Source: Monarcha castaneiventris obscurior (Eukaryota > Chordata > Aves > Passeriformes > Monarchidae). From it: a stretch of DNA of 64,000 nt. The DNA is taken from assembly GCA_026261815.1 (NCBI GenBank), contig JAMPIT010000379.1, positions 5,406,001 to 5,470,000 of the forward strand, in the 5' to 3' direction. Position 1 is the first letter of the stretch, and the number at the start of each line of letters is the position of its first letter. The translations under genes and the position numbers were made by a program. Positions 11,828 through 23,752 of this stretch are shown here, piece by piece. Under the pieces are notes generated by a model that had not been told where the DNA came from, ran no database searches, and saw only the letters and a list, made by a program, of their open reading frames with translations.

Positions 11828-14800
11828 GAGCTGAATCAAAGATGCAGTATCCCTTATCAGCGTGGGAGAGCAGGACAAAGGAACAGAGAAATTGGAACAG
11901 TTTAGGCCACTAATGGTTTGCAATTAGTGGATTGATTTTTTTTTTTTTTAACTCCTTGGTTTTTTTCCTTCTACGTGGTGCTTTCAGAACTTAGTTATTC
12001 CTGCCATTTTCTGGGAAGAAGAGGAAACCTGTAGAAGTAGTTAAGAGAAAAGATAGCCTTGTTACTGAAGCATCTATGAGCTCTCTTGCTGTGCTAAAAA
12101 AAAAAAAAAAAAAGAAAAATGCATTAATGCATGTCATTCGTAGCTTCTATTTATTTGCACAAAGTGCAGCACATTTTTTCTCCACTTTTTGATAGCTGAT
12201 ATGAGCTGCAGGTTAAAGATCAGTGGAAGAATAGCACTGTAAGAAGTGGAGTAACTATGCAGAATGAATAACACACTGAATAGCAACTGGTGTGAGTGGG
12301 GTAGTGGCAAAGTGGGGGTGCCGACCATCGTAGCTTCAAAGTCAGTCAGCAGTTTTTCTGCAGAAAAGATTTTCTCTTCAATTGACTTTCACTATCTAGG
12401 TCTGAAATATAGTCACTTCACCAACAAAAGAAATTTAAAAGAGGGATTTAGATTGTTGGAGAGGTTTCCTTATGTGCCTGCCAGGGACTGTGGAACTCAA
12501 ATCTTACTCATCATCTCTTCTTTGTTGATTCCTTGAGAAAGATTTGTACATGTGATGAATTAGCGGGACCAACACTGGAAACACATCGGCTTCAGTAGAG
12601 TCTGGAGAAAGTAACTTCTCTGCTGGAGATTATAGATCTCTTTTTTCTTCCTGTTTCTCACTCAAATGGTCTTTATTTGTATTTGTCTCTCTAATGTGTC
12701 CGCTAGGTTTGTCAGTCCCAAATATACAGAAAAATAAGGTCAGACGTAGGTCATTGGTTCTCGAGGTTGTAGCCTTTCTGTGGCCTAAAAATGATGTGTT
12801 CTTCTGATGAATGGATGAGGAAAGATTTTAATTGCATATTGGTTGAATGTTGGGTTATAATTTCTTTTTCCTCTTATGTGAGTTACTCTATTTAAGTAAC
12901 ATCTGAGAGTTTTGCCATTTAAAGTAATTCTTAGAAGTACATACAACACTGACTTTTTTTCTCTTAAAGGAAGTCAGACCCCTTTTAGAAATTTGGAAAC
13001 AAAATGTATTTTTAAAAGGGATACTGCATCTTTAAAGTAACCTTCAGTATTTATCCAGTACTGTATTTACATTCAGGACTATAGCTGCATTCCAGATGTG
13101 CTAGCCACTATAACAGCAGAAAAGAAAAACGGTGATTTTGGAGTCCTATTCACCTAAAGGAAAATATTATAAAGGGATAAAGCACATGCAGTTGCTGGGG
13201 AGATGAAAACACCTTGGGTTATTTTATACTCCTACTTCAAGAACACAAAATGTGGAGTTCAAGTCATCCATTTGCCAATATGTGGTTGGGTCTGCCCAAA
13301 TGTCAGCATCAGGAGAAACAGGGTTTTTTTTACCATCACAGTAGAACCTCACTAATCCAAAGACCTTACAGCCTGCCCAAGAAAACTGATTTTCCTTGCA
13401 CAGTTTTAAGAGAGCTGTGTAGTAAGAATGTCAGATGTAAGAGAGCTTGGTTTCATCGTGCAGTGAACTGTTGCATTCTGAAGTACTAATGTGAATGATA
13501 GAGCTACATTTAGGAAATGGAAAGTATGCTGTAAGAGTATACTTTTTTTATCTGATCTTTGTTTGTGTACTTTTCATCAGCTGTAACTGGTCTCCCTGAC
13601 CCAGGGGCGTATTAGTGAGGTTCTGCTGAATGAAGGAATCACCTTTATTTTCTTGCGGGACCATTTTCACGAACATGATAAATGCCGTTTATTGTCTTAA
13701 AAGTGAGCTGGAATATCTACAACATACATTCCTGTCATAGGAAGCTCTATGGTGCACCTTGATGTTCTCTTTTATTGTAATTAGCAACATATCAATGTTA
13801 TTTTTGACACTGTGTGGTACAAAGGCCATTTGTAATAACTAACAAATTTGTTGCTGATACAATAACACATTTTTTTTCTATACAAAAGTGCTCCTTAATA
13901 TGACATGTGAACTAAGGAATGGCTTCTCAGCACTTTCAGGTCTTCTGGTAGGAAAATAAGCCAGCCAAGCAAAAACCTAAAAGTAACCAAGTGAAAATTA
14001 GCATCCACTGCTATGCCAGCTGCTGACGAAACAGCGCTGGGCAATACTCATGAGTAAGTGTGAGTGTAGTTAGTTAATGCATATCAGATTCATATTTGAG
14101 GAGCCTTTGTATTGGAATTGTATTGCATTGTATTTATACTTTGTAGAGCTAGGATACTTCTATTTAAAAAAGAAAGAAAAAGAGAGCAACCAGTCTTAGA
14201 CTTCTATTTACCTATGTTTTTATAAGCCTGCTGGGAATCCTTATTTCTAGCTCAGGTTTTCATGTCCACAGCCCATAAGCCACTATTTGTTTGTACTTGC
14301 ATCTTGAAATAGGTCTTGTATTGACTGACATAATACAGAAGTGAATTCTGGCCACAACATAGGTTTACTTTGTTTGAAGGGTAAGAGTGTGACTAATGTG
14401 ATAGGTCACTCATTTGTGTCATATTGTCATTTTTGTATCAGGATTGCAACTTGCATGTGTGAGGTCACGATAAAATGTATTTAAAATGGCATTAGACTGG
14501 ATGGTGCTATGCTACATTACACAACTGACCAAACTCTTCCAGAGTGCAGTTCCACTCCTTTCACTTTTGAGTCATTGGAGTTGCACCAGGAATAAATTTG
14601 GGCAATTAGTTAGCAGCAGTGGTGAAGTGTTGTTACGGATTAGGTTTAGGGTATGAAAATACTCAAAAGTAACCAGAGTGATGTGAGAGCCTGATTGAAT
14701 CCTAGTGTGACTGAAAACCTTACTTGGATTTTGGTGTCACACAAATGCTTAGAGGAGAGCGACTCTAGGCCTTTGGTAAGAACCCAGTCACATTTAGAAG

Positions 14801-15646
14801 TTAATTTTGAATTACTCCTTTTTTTGTTGTTGCTTGATTGTTCAGGTTTCAGGCTCAATGTCATCGTGTTTTCTAATGACCATGCAGTTTGCACCGTGGG
14901 GTGTTAATAGTTTATGCACTGAAAAGTGGTGAAAGAATTACTTAAGAACACACTGCTCTGTGTTTGTATGTACGTACGTATGTGTCCCAGTGTCCAGCAT
15001 GTATAATTTACCTTTTTTTTTTTTTTTTAAATCTCCAAAATTGTCCCTCTACTCCTACCCCTGGAGCAGCACTTTTGGGTGAGAGGGAGAAACACTTCTT
15101 TCTTTCCTCCCTCTTTATTGTTTTAATTGCATACCTGTGAGATATGCAGATAACGTTAGGGCATTTGCAGTGAGTGTGTTTGTGTGTTTCTGTTCTGAAA
15201 TAATTTTCCAAGCAGAAACTCCCTTTGAAATAATGTTAAAAAAAAATTAAGAAATGGTGAACTGGATGCTCCCTGTTTGCATTTTATTTATCTGCTGAGA
15301 TCTAGTACATGAAATAGCATTTAAAAGACAAAAATAAAGGTTGAGCCATAAAGTGAAAGGTATATTCTCTGTACTATAGACTTCTTGAGGGTGGTGCATG
15401 TTGTCAGGGTAAGCTACAGAACGTGCAGATGGTTTTTCAGGGCCCTGCAATTCCTTGCACAGTTTTTAAGCTGGTGCATATGGTGCTTTATAATGCAATT
15501 TCTGAAGTAAAATTACCTTATGCTGCACCCCCTTCCCCTTACGAACACACGCACAATTTCAGAATCATTCTTGTAGCCTCTGGTTTAGCAGTTTCTCCAA
15601 GGTGTGGTGAAGTACCAGGATAAACACTCGAGCTGAGAAGTGTCAC

Positions 15647-15865
15647 CAAAAGGGATCATTTTAGCTGACACACGTGAAGGGCCCTGCTCTGAACACTGAA
15701 TGACTTCTGCAGTCTCCTGGCAGCGGCGCAGCAGCTCATCTTCCGTGGCTCTGCAGAGCACTGGGGGGGAAGCACCGAAATATTCAGTGGCTTTATCATG
15801 GACCTGTGTAGCTAAATGTTCTGAATCTATGAAATCCTGTTGTCTTTGGTCATCATGCTTTGTCA
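15647..15865 (-). other. Candidate minus-strand exon, antisense within the ASXL3 3' UTR
   Basis: On the minus strand a tract ctttccgttggttttacag ends at 15866. It is followed by 219 bp without a stop to a possible donor TTTTG|gtgaca (15647/15646). Start and end phases are both 1, so the length is a whole number of codons. The encoded peptide is rich in Glu, Gln, Asp and Arg (for example EDELLRRCQE), more protein-like than most open frames here. I recognise no family. It could equally be a chance open frame in conserved UTR sequence. Confidence 0.22.
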
Positions 15866-16775
15866 CTGTAAAACCAACGGAAAGAAAAGAAAGCATTTTT
15901 TAGTCTAATTTAAGGAGCTGCTTCTTTTATAGCACATAATATTTCGCTTTGTACTATATTTGATAGTTAAAGAATAATTTAGTCCGTAGAATAACTTTGT
16001 TGTATTTGTACTGTTCATGAATGTTACAAGAAAAGTGCTTTACTTTGTTGCCATAATTCTCTTGTACTGCTGTAAAATATTTTTTCTGCTTTATGGAAAC
16101 TTAACTCGATTCACATTTTCAGTACAGGGTTTTTTGTGTGTATGTATTTTTTTTTTTTGTCAGTATTCTGAATGTTTACATCTGTTCAACATTAGCCATT
16201 CTATGCCTTTATAGGGCAGTATTACTCCTGCAGTATAACAGCAATGTGAAATCCACTCGTACCTAACATGCATGAGAAATACAGATTTATTGGGGAGATC
16301 CCTAACGTGCATAGATATTTTTTCTATCTGCATTCAGTGAAGTAAATACCCTCCTTCAGTCCTCTACCAAAGAAAATGTTATTCCCACAGGACAAGCTTG
16401 GAAAGTGGTTCTCTGAATCTTCAGAAGGGGGTGTAGTTGGTTTCAGCAAGATTGCTACAGTTCGATGCTGTTATGCTTTGCTTTGTTACCCCACCAGGTG
16501 TGACTGGGTGAAACAAGCATTTTAGCAATTTTTTGTGTTTCAAGACAGTGTTTTGTTTAGAATTCAGGGATCATGCTTTCTTTAATGGTGCTGTTTGTTT
16601 TATTATTTTTTTTAAGAAAACAACCTTTTGTTGCCTACAGAAATGACCATTCACAAAACCATAAATTAAATAAAATAATTTGTCTTCATAACTTCTCTCC
16701 TTTTCCTTTCCCCCCTTCCCTGTCCCTTGAAAATAACAACTTGGGCTTCAATATTAAAATATTCTCGAAAAAAAA

Positions 16776-16781
16776 AATAAA
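16776..16781 (+). terminator. ASXL3: Candidate ASXL3 polyadenylation signal AATAAA
   Basis: A canonical AATAAA lies in an A-rich context about 4.95 kb after the stop codon, followed by T/G-rich sequence (taatatttgtcatttgttta). Alternatives are the hexamers at 16669 and 16993. The choice is an inference from distance and flank composition. Confidence 0.4.
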
Positions 16782-16800
16782 GAGATAAAATAATATTTGT

Positions 16801-18546
16801 CATTTGTTTATTTATTTTGTGTTCAGTGCCTTAGGCAGGAGATCCTGCTTGTGCACGTCCATTCAGGTTGATGAACTAGAAATGTGAGGGAAAAATCAGC
16901 CCTTTGTAAAGGATTTTTCAGTTATGATGATGTAAGGCACAGTTTGAATGACTTCTGATGTAATTTGAGTATTAATCATCTTATACTAGTAAAATAAAAC
17001 TAGGTGTTGTATATTAAGTTGTTTAAGCAGAATAGTTTGTGGATGAAAATTATTATATTACTTGGGGTAGTTTATTCTGGGTGTATTTTAGTGTTTTGCC
17101 TCCATTTGCAACCCTGTCCAGAACATCCTTAACAACATCAACCATCCCAGCATGCACTTCCCTGATTTCCCATTCCCAAAGCAGAAGAAATTAAATGTCC
17201 ATGGTGCATGAAAGGCAACCAGCCCAAGTTATATTCCTTAAAGCAGTTATTTCTTCAGGTCTGGAAGGCCTTCCTGAAATGGAAATTCAGTAGCCATTAC
17301 ATTAAAATGTAGAAAAAACCCCACCATTTTCATCATGTTAATCTCAAAAAGAGAGCTTTGTGTACTGATGGTGAGGGTGCAAATGTTACAGGGTGGGCAA
17401 CAAACAGCATTTTCACAAGCTTGCTCAGAAAAATCAGAGCTAAACACCATCTTTTGTCCAGCCTCCTGTCATTATTATTATTTCAGATGTGACACCATCT
17501 GAGGGTCTTGTTAGCAGCAGATGACAGCCCTGTCTGCCAAAATCTGTCCAAATGCAGAAAGAAGGCTGTATCAACCTCTGTAGTTTATAATTCAGGGACT
17601 TTTTTTTTTCATATCCAATACCCACCTAGCAAAGCCCCTCAATATCTACTGTCATGAGGATTATTTAACTTAGTTTGTTCAGGTTAGAATTTTTTTTCAT
17701 GGGCCTGTGCCAGAACAGGGACCAGCTCTGCTTCTGACAGTAACAGCTTTTTTAAAATTATTTTATTTTTCATCTAAACAATGTAATGTAAGTCATTTTG
17801 TTAAATCTGTACTAGCTAAATATTCACTTTTGTCCTTTCCCTTAATTTTAAACATGCAAAACAATTTTGTGCATTTTTATTTCATCTTAAAAAAAATAAG
17901 TATTCAGTTTTTCTGAGGGGTTTGCTAAGGACTTTGCAAGTGTTGCTAAGAGAATCGTGTGATGCCTTTTATGTGGGTGTGCTGTCTCTGCCTGGGCGAG
18001 CGCAGGCTCACCCTGCCAGTTCAGCCAGCAGATGGCATCAGGAGAAAACAGGCTGCTGAGCTCTCCAAGCATTCCACTCCCCCGGCAAGAGTGCATGGCA
18101 TGGAGAAAGCCTGCCGCGCATACAGACAATTTCTGGGTTCGTCTTCCTTTCGTGCAGAGCTTTAGTTGTAGGGAAAATAAGCCTTCCTTCCCCCTCCCCA
18201 GTCCTGGAACTTGGCTTTCAGTAGAAATGATGCCCTGAAGCTCACATCATCCTTTCCTGCACTTGGCATTGTCTGAGTTGTGCAGTCTGGAATTGAAGTA
18301 CTGATACACTGGAAAAAATTCTTCCCCAGGCCAGAGCCAGAGCTTTTTTTTTTTTTTCCCCCTCCCTGCAGTTTTCTTTGTCACTCGTGGATGCAGAGCA
18401 GCCGCAACAAATCTCTTTGTATGGAGGTGCTCCACAGAATATAATCTGAAGGTATTACCACAGCTCGGTGTGCAGAGGGTGCGCTGTTATGGAGCCTGGC
18501 CTTGGCTGGGTGACAGGACTTGCAGTGGAAGGACCAGCAACGTGCA
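16801..18546. other. Intergenic start of the ASXL3-NOL4 interval
   Basis: AT-rich sequence with poly-T runs (17580s, 18340s) and a moderately GC-rich stretch at 17960-18240. No gene, RNA gene or identifiable repeat is seen. Confidence 0.6.
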
Positions 18547-18547
18547 A

Positions 18548-18800
18548 TCACTGAATGGTTTAGGTTGGAAGGAATCTTAAAGACCATCTAGTTCCAGCTC
18601 CCTCGCCATGGGCAGGAACACCTTCCACTAGACCAGGTGGCTCAAAGCCCCATCCAGCCTGACTTTGAACACTTTCCGGGACAGGGCATCCACAGCTTCT
18701 CTGGGCAATCTGTTCCAGTATCCCACCACCCTCAAAGTAGAGAATTTCTTGTTATTATCTAATCTAAACTTACCTAAATCTAATCTAAACCTATTCAGTT
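18548..18800 (-). repeat. CR1 LINE 3'-end fragment, minus orientation
   Basis: The + strand reads as the reverse complement of an avian CR1 3' end: 'actgaatggtttaggttgg', 'cttaaagaccatctagttc', 'ccatgggcaggaacacctt', 'cttctctgggcaatctgtt' and then 'taatctaaac'. The 3' terminus is at the low-coordinate end. A short tandem duplication directly follows it. Confidence 0.85.
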
Positions 18801-18805
18801 CAAAT

Positions 18806-18847
18806 ACCTTGGAGCACCGCCACCTTGGAGCACCGCCACCTTGGAGA
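18806..18847 (+). repeat. 16-bp tandem repeat, about 2.6 copies
   Basis: The unit accttggagcaccgcc starts at 18806 and again at 18822 with no change. A third, partial copy starts at 18838. It sits just past the recognisable CR1 sequence. Confidence 0.9.
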
Positions 18848-20021
18848 CAGCTTTCCGTGCTAAGGAAGGTGCACAGTCACGTGTTGCCTGCTGGTAACTG
18901 CATATGGAGGCAGAGTACATTATTTGTACGGCTGGGTTTTTATACAAACTGAGCTAGACATAGAAATAAAGCCACATTCATTGAGATAATTTGGGCACCT
19001 GGACATTGGCACTCTGCAAATACATAGGAGGCACTGATAAGAGAAGCTTGTATCTCAGTTAAATGTCAGGCATTTGCTTTTAAGTATTGAAGGTTTGTGC
19101 TCGGAGCTTGGGAGATGCCTCTTGATTCACCTTCAGTGATGAAATCAACAGTTGTTTCACATATTCATGGGGGCAAAATACCTGGATTGTGCTTTCTGGA
19201 AGCTGATGACGCTGGATGAATGTGAGTTTCTATGTACAGGTCACCATTCTGTTCTGTGTCCTTTGTTCTGATGTTGTAGAGCTTAGTTCATCCATCAGTT
19301 TTATCTCTGTGTTTTCCAACAAAAACTGAGAGCTTTCTTCCAGTATCTCTGGCATCCTCATGCATCTGCCAGCAGGGCAGAGAATGGTTTCATATCCCAC
19401 ACAGAAAAAAACAGATTTCGGAAATAAGCTGAATATACTGGATAGTTGGCTTCTGTTAATAAGAAATCATTGCTATATTGAGAAAATAAATTACTATTTA
19501 TATCAATATAAAAGCGGAGATGTGAGGATCTTTTAAAATATTGGTCCTTGCTCTAGTCTTGTTTGCTTCTGATTCCCAACTGCTTAGATCCATTCAGCAA
19601 GTCACTTTTTCATTCTCCTTGATAGTGAATTCTCACATCTGTCGTGCAGAATCTTTGCTACTGCTGGGTGCATTTCTGGCATTTAAAGGAGGAAATCTGG
19701 ACAATGGCAAAGAGACTTGTATGCAGTGCCTCAATCTTCACTCATTTTCTCCTGCATTGTGCAGAATAAGATGGAGTCTTGGGAGAAAATAATAGAATTA
19801 GCTGTGAAAATGCAGTAACACACGTTTCTTGACCTCCTTTAGGTTATTGAGTGGAAAAGTCCACGCCTCTGTTTTTTTTTAAAGAAAGTGAGCAGGAGCT
19901 GACCTGCAGGAGTCAGAATAGACCATAGTCCCAAGTTCCATCCAGAAGCGAGCATTTACAGTTCAGCAAGTCCCTAATGTCCTCAGAATATTAGGAAAAC
20001 TGAAGCAACAAAGATAAAATC

Positions 20022-20088
20022 ATAGAATTGTTAAGGTTGGAAAAAAAATCTCTACGATCATCTAGTCCAACTCAGCATCAGCCAAGTC
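20022..20088 (-). repeat. Short CR1 LINE 3'-end fragment, minus orientation
   Basis: The + strand has 'atcatagaattgttaaggtt' followed by 'gatcatctagtccaactca', the reverse complement of the CR1 3' end. Only about 65 bases survive. Confidence 0.7.
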
Positions 20089-21183
20089 CGTCACAGGAAA
20101 GAAGCATGGATAAGGACATAGCATGAAACTAGAGAAGCTTAGTTACATTTTTGGAACAAGTGATCCTGCCAATTGTTTTAATTTTTCAGTATCTGTAGAA
20201 TTGCAAACATTAAGAACATCTTTTGTAGCTCTAAATTCAGAGAGAAATGGAAATATTTAAGGAAAAACAGGTACACAGCTAGTTGATAGGATAAAATTAA
20301 CAAAATTCATGGCTAGTTTCTTAAAAACTATATTTGAAGGTATTTTTCTGGTTATAAAATTTAAGTTACTGTATGATCAACATTTTTTCAAATTAAGGGT
20401 CTTTGTTTTGGTTTCCTAAAATAGGAATTTCAGAACATTAGTTTCCTGGTTATGAAATTACTTGCTTGCACTGCCACAAAAGTCTAATTATGTTCTTCAT
20501 TGTGCAGGACAGCTCAAAAAGTAAGCTAGAAATACATTCAGTGTCACCTATTTCAGATAAGTACATCATGTGGCCTAGAATGAATTAATCTAAGTTGGAG
20601 GGGAAATCTGCATTTGTCTTCTCAGTTCCTCAAGTGACAGGCCAGTGAAAATAGCCATGGGATTCAAGAGAATTTGAAGAGTGGTGCTGGATTTGGGGAA
20701 TGTACCTTCTTCATTCTGCATCTTCTAAATTTTTGGAGAAATAATGTCAAGACCTTTCTGAAGTGTGTAGGTGAGGAATTATAGTGTGCGAAGTGGAATT
20801 ATATGTACAGCGGCGCCAGTGGTACTCGAATACTTAATAAAAAAGGATTTAGAGAAACTTGGGGAGAAAATGAAATAACTCTTGGGAGGAATAGAAAGAA
20901 ATACGTGTGAAGTGTCAGTCACAAGGGATTCTTCTCTCTGGCATCTGATGATTGTGACAACGTTACAAAAATAAAGAGATTAAGGACTACTGGAGCAGAG
21001 CAAAGCTTTAGGAAAGTGGGCTATGAAGTACATTTAAATCAGGATTAAATATTACAGAATTTCTTCTGCTGCAAAAAGAAGGCTGATTTTATTCACATAA
21101 TTCAGAACCTAAAAAATAGGATTGCCAGAAATCTGAAGGCCGACTTGTCTCTAGTGCTCCTCAGTAGCCTTGCACTGCTGAGG

Positions 21184-21210
21184 GTGGTGGTGGTGGTGGT
21201 GGTGGTGGTG
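21184..21210 (+). repeat. (GGT)n microsatellite
   Basis: Nine consecutive GGT/TGG triplets without interruption, in noncoding sequence just before an old CR1 copy. Confidence 0.95.
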
Positions 21211-21249
21211 AAGGTCTGCTTTACCCACCCTGCAGGGCCTTCACTTTTG

Positions 21250-23050
21250 GAAACAGTTTGTTTCAGTGCTTCACTGTTCTTACAATTAGAGGGCTTATCC
21301 TGATGTTTAACCCAAATCTTCCTTGCTGCTGTTTAAGCCCATTCAGTCTTATCTGCTCTTCACAGGCAGGGAAAATAACTTCTTCCTCTACTCTTTCCAG
21401 CAGTCTGTTAGATAGCTAGGCTGTTAATTTTTCCCTCTTGCTTTTCCATTGTTTTATCTAAATAATCCTGATTATCAGCCTTTCTTGATAGATCATATTT
21501 TCCACACTCTTATAATTTTCAGTGATCTTCTGTGGACTCCCTCCAGTTAATTCAGATTCTTTCTGCTTTCAGATCCTGAGAATGACTGTGGTATCTCAAT
21601 TTGAGGCCGAGCAGAAGGGCAGGACTGGTCTGCGTGCCCTAGAGGCTAAAATTGTACCCTGTGTCCCAGATCAGTGTTTGGTTTGTCCGTGACCTGTTTG
21701 ACTTGGGTTCAGTTTGTGCCCAGTAACCCCCTGCATCCTTTTCGGTAAAGCTACTTTTAGCTGCTTCTTTCCCATACTGTTTTTGAAGAATTATTTCTAA
21801 GTATAGAATATTCTGTTTATCGGTACTTAGTGATATCATAAGCTTTTAAACCATAACTTGAACTTGTCCAAATCATTTTAAAATCTGGTTCTATATCTCA
21901 AGAAGCTGACAGTATTTCCCAGGTAGGTATCGTCTGCAAATTCAGAAAAAGAGGGCCATGCTCTCACAGGATAATTCCTGTTGAAGGGCCCTCAGTAAGT
22001 CATCAAGCCCAGTCTTCTGCTCAGAACTTGGGGTCCCATCACTCATCTCATTGACTAAAATACTGGAAGAAACTGGAGCCGAGCCAGAACTGACTCTGCT
22101 GCAGTTGCTGCTGTGACTGTGTAACGATGCTTTTCCACCCTGATTTGACTAACTGATTAACAGTCTTGCCTAGACCTTATTTTTCCAGTTTGCTTATGAA
22201 AAGGTCATGGAAACAATGCTAAAAGCTTTACTGAAATTGAAATGTGAGATCTACTGCTCTTCAGTCCATGAAGCCTATTTCTCTGTCAGGGAGGGAGGTT
22301 AGACTGGGTTGGCTCAGTGTCTTCTTGACAAATTCATACTGACTGTAGCTGGTTTATTTTTTATCTCTGAGGGTGCTTATAAACCATTGAGTTGTGCTGA
22401 TACTCTTCTAGAGAATGTAATGAAGCTGATGATACTAACTCCTTGTCACTCCTGCTTTTTTTGAAATCTAGGTGGTTATTATGTTCATCCTTCCCCAGTT
22501 TTTCCTGCATCACCTGATTTCACAAGTTCTGGAAGATAACTCCTGATGGCCCTGAGACTGAATCAGCCACCACTTCAAGTGCTACCCAGTGACAATCCTG
22601 AAGCTCACATCAGTATGAAACATACAACTCATAGATGTTCTCTCTGACTTAACTGAGACTGAGATATACCCTTTTGTCTCTGGTGCCAATTGTGTTAATT
22701 ATCTGATTATAATCAATATTTTTAGGAATGATTTTCCCTCTCCATTAAGCAGCTGACCAGTTGGCACGTTGCTGCTCCCCTTAATTGCTGATGTCCATCA
22801 AAAGTGCCTTTTTTTGTTGTTTTTAATGCCCTTTCCTGGTCACACTTAATTTTTTGTTTGGCGTTTCTTATTTCAGCATTACAGTCTTGCACTATAGGTT
22901 ATCACTTTTTGTGTACTACCTTTCCTCAAGGAAAGAAGTTCTTCAGAAGAGGAAACATTGTTAAAAGATGTCCTCTGGCAATACTTATCGCTTCTCTGCA
23001 GTAAAAATTGACTGGCTTCTTCAAAACCTTGTTTGAACTGAAAAAGAAAC
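21250..23050 (-). repeat. Old, diverged CR1-type LINE, minus orientation
   Basis: The + strand carries phrases typical of the reverse complement of ancient amniote CR1: 'cttgacaaattcatactgac' (22325), 'gaaaaggtcatgg' (22198), 'atcgtctgcaaattcaga' (21930) and 'ccctttcctggtcacactta' (22828). The order matches a minus-strand ORF2 region followed by the 3' part. The sequence is full of stops and indels. The open frame at 22879-23070 on the minus strand probably belongs to this element. Limits are approximate. Confidence 0.6.
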
Positions 23051-23637
23051 ACAAAAAACCTGTGTGACAATCCAAGCCCATCAAGTAGTTTTCCTAATTA
23101 TTAATTAAAATTCCTCTCAACCATTATTGAAAATTTGTTAAATTTAAAAGGTAAAATGGATTTTAAGGTCTTCAAGAGCAATAATATACAACACACGAGA
23201 GAGGAACTATGATGTTCAAATCATAAAGACAAACGGAAGAAAACAATACTTTGACACAGCATATGTTTTTATCAAGCCAAAGCTAGTCCTGAAACAAAAA
23301 GAGGGGTCCATACTGAATATCAGAAAATGAATAGTAATACAGAAAAATGATAAAGAAATAGTGAGTATAATGTCTGTTTGGTCTAAAACATGAAGAGCCT
23401 AATGGATTAAATCCCTTTTATATACTGCACAAAAATAATGTCAAAGGACTAATTTACCTGTCATAAACACAAAATTAAAATTAGCTGCACTTTCTCACTT
23501 TCCTACACATTTTGCAGAATTTAGTATTTTTTGACTGTGGCTGTACCGCTGGTATTTATTTGCACCAGTGTTAGGAAGCGTAAATGGGTACCAGTTCACT
23601 ATTACAGGATTTTAAACCAACTCAATGTTCATTTTAC

Positions 23638-23752
23638 CTGTGAATAGGTCTCTGCCATTTGTCAAGAAGAAAGATTCCATTTCCTCTAATGTTAATCTAT
23701 GGTTTGGGGTCTCCTCATGCAGAAGCATTACATGTACATGAAGTAAAAAACT
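23638..23752 (-). other. Candidate minus-strand exon
   Basis: On the minus strand an AG at 23754-23753 or 23752-23751, preceded by a T-rich stretch, opens a 115-bp stop-free segment. It ends at CACAG|gtaaaa (23638/23637), a good donor match. With the first AG the segment starts in phase 0 and ends in phase 1. The peptide includes HEETPNHRLTLEEMESF. No family is recognised, and a chance open frame is quite possible. Confidence 0.22.

Larger units (their letters stand above)
11828..16800 (+). other. ASXL3: ASXL3 3' untranslated region (end approximate)
   Basis: Noncoding sequence after the ASXL3 stop, AT-rich and with no recognisable transposon. It has several A or T runs (for example around 12098 and 15011). 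Polyadenylation hexamers AATAAA occur at 16669-16674, 16776-16781 and 16993-16998. A 3' UTR near 5 kb would fit the long ASXL3 UTR known in mammals. The exact end cannot be set without transcript data. A minus-strand open frame at 15585-15896 overlaps this region and is treated separately. Confidence 0.55.

Noticed and set aside
22879..23070. Minus-strand 63-codon frame with a strong acceptor (gtttctttttcag), considered as another exon of the candidate minus-strand gene
   Set aside because: It lies within sequence that reads as an old minus-strand CR1 copy, so a decayed ORF2 piece is the simpler explanation.
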